5,184 nt of DNA, taken from positions 1 through 5,184 of the forward strand of contig LOCH01000082.1 of the NCBI GenBank assembly GCA_001516765.1. Reading direction: 5' to 3'. This DNA comes from Vulcanisaeta sp. MG_3. GTDB taxonomy: Archaea > Thermoproteota > Thermoprotei > Thermoproteales > Thermocladiaceae. Shown here in pieces: positions 5,166-5,184 of this stretch (position 1 is the first letter of the stretch; each line of letters starts with the position of its first letter). Under the pieces are notes generated by a model. It was not told where the DNA came from, did not search any database, and saw only the letters and a program-made list of their open reading frames with translations. Position numbers and translations under genes: made by a program.

Positions 5166-5184
5166 ATTAATAACCGAGGCCCTA

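Overview
The window looks like chromosomal DNA from a thermophilic crenarchaeon, most likely order Thermoproteales. The reasons are: an archaeal transcription factor B (TFB), an archaeal clamp-loader small subunit and an archaeal DRG/Obg-type TGS GTPase lie together; codon use favours AGG/ATA; and most genes have a TATA box about 27-30 bases before the start codon, the signature of leaderless or near-leaderless transcripts. A Caldivirga- or Vulcanisaeta-like genome is a guess from moderate GC and protein style, not something I can prove. I see no mobile element, CRISPR array, tRNA or rRNA.

Layout, right to left, because almost everything is on the minus strand. (1) 5131-3953: DRG-family GTPase with an N-terminal helical region, a G domain and a C-terminal TGS domain; its G3 motif is degenerate. 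(2) 3912-3439: unrecognised 157-residue protein with an N-terminal coiled coil. (3) 3413-2430: replication factor C small subunit, with its TATA box built into the last codons of the preceding gene. (4) 2359-1350: TFB, broken into 256 and about 80 codons by an apparent one-base deletion near 1592, although the protein sequence on both sides is well preserved. (5) 1333-908: a HIT-family protein that has lost two of the three motif histidines and the loop before them. (6) 918-550: a small protein with one membrane segment, overlapping the HIT gene. TFB, HIT and this protein look like one transcription unit.

On the plus strand, 214-564 encodes a small four-helix membrane protein that converges on, and overlaps by 15 bases, the end of the 122-residue gene. 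The first ~105 bases may be the tail of another plus-strand gene.

Biologically the right-hand two-thirds is an informational cluster: translation-associated GTPase, DNA replication clamp loader and basal transcription factor. The left third is less conserved and holds the oddities: a probable HIT pseudoenzyme and two unknown membrane proteins. The best candidates for something new are the TFB frameshift (sequence error, recoding, or a genuinely split TFB) and the parallel loss of catalytic motifs in two nucleotide-binding proteins (HIT and GTPase). I do not see a clear new multi-gene system.
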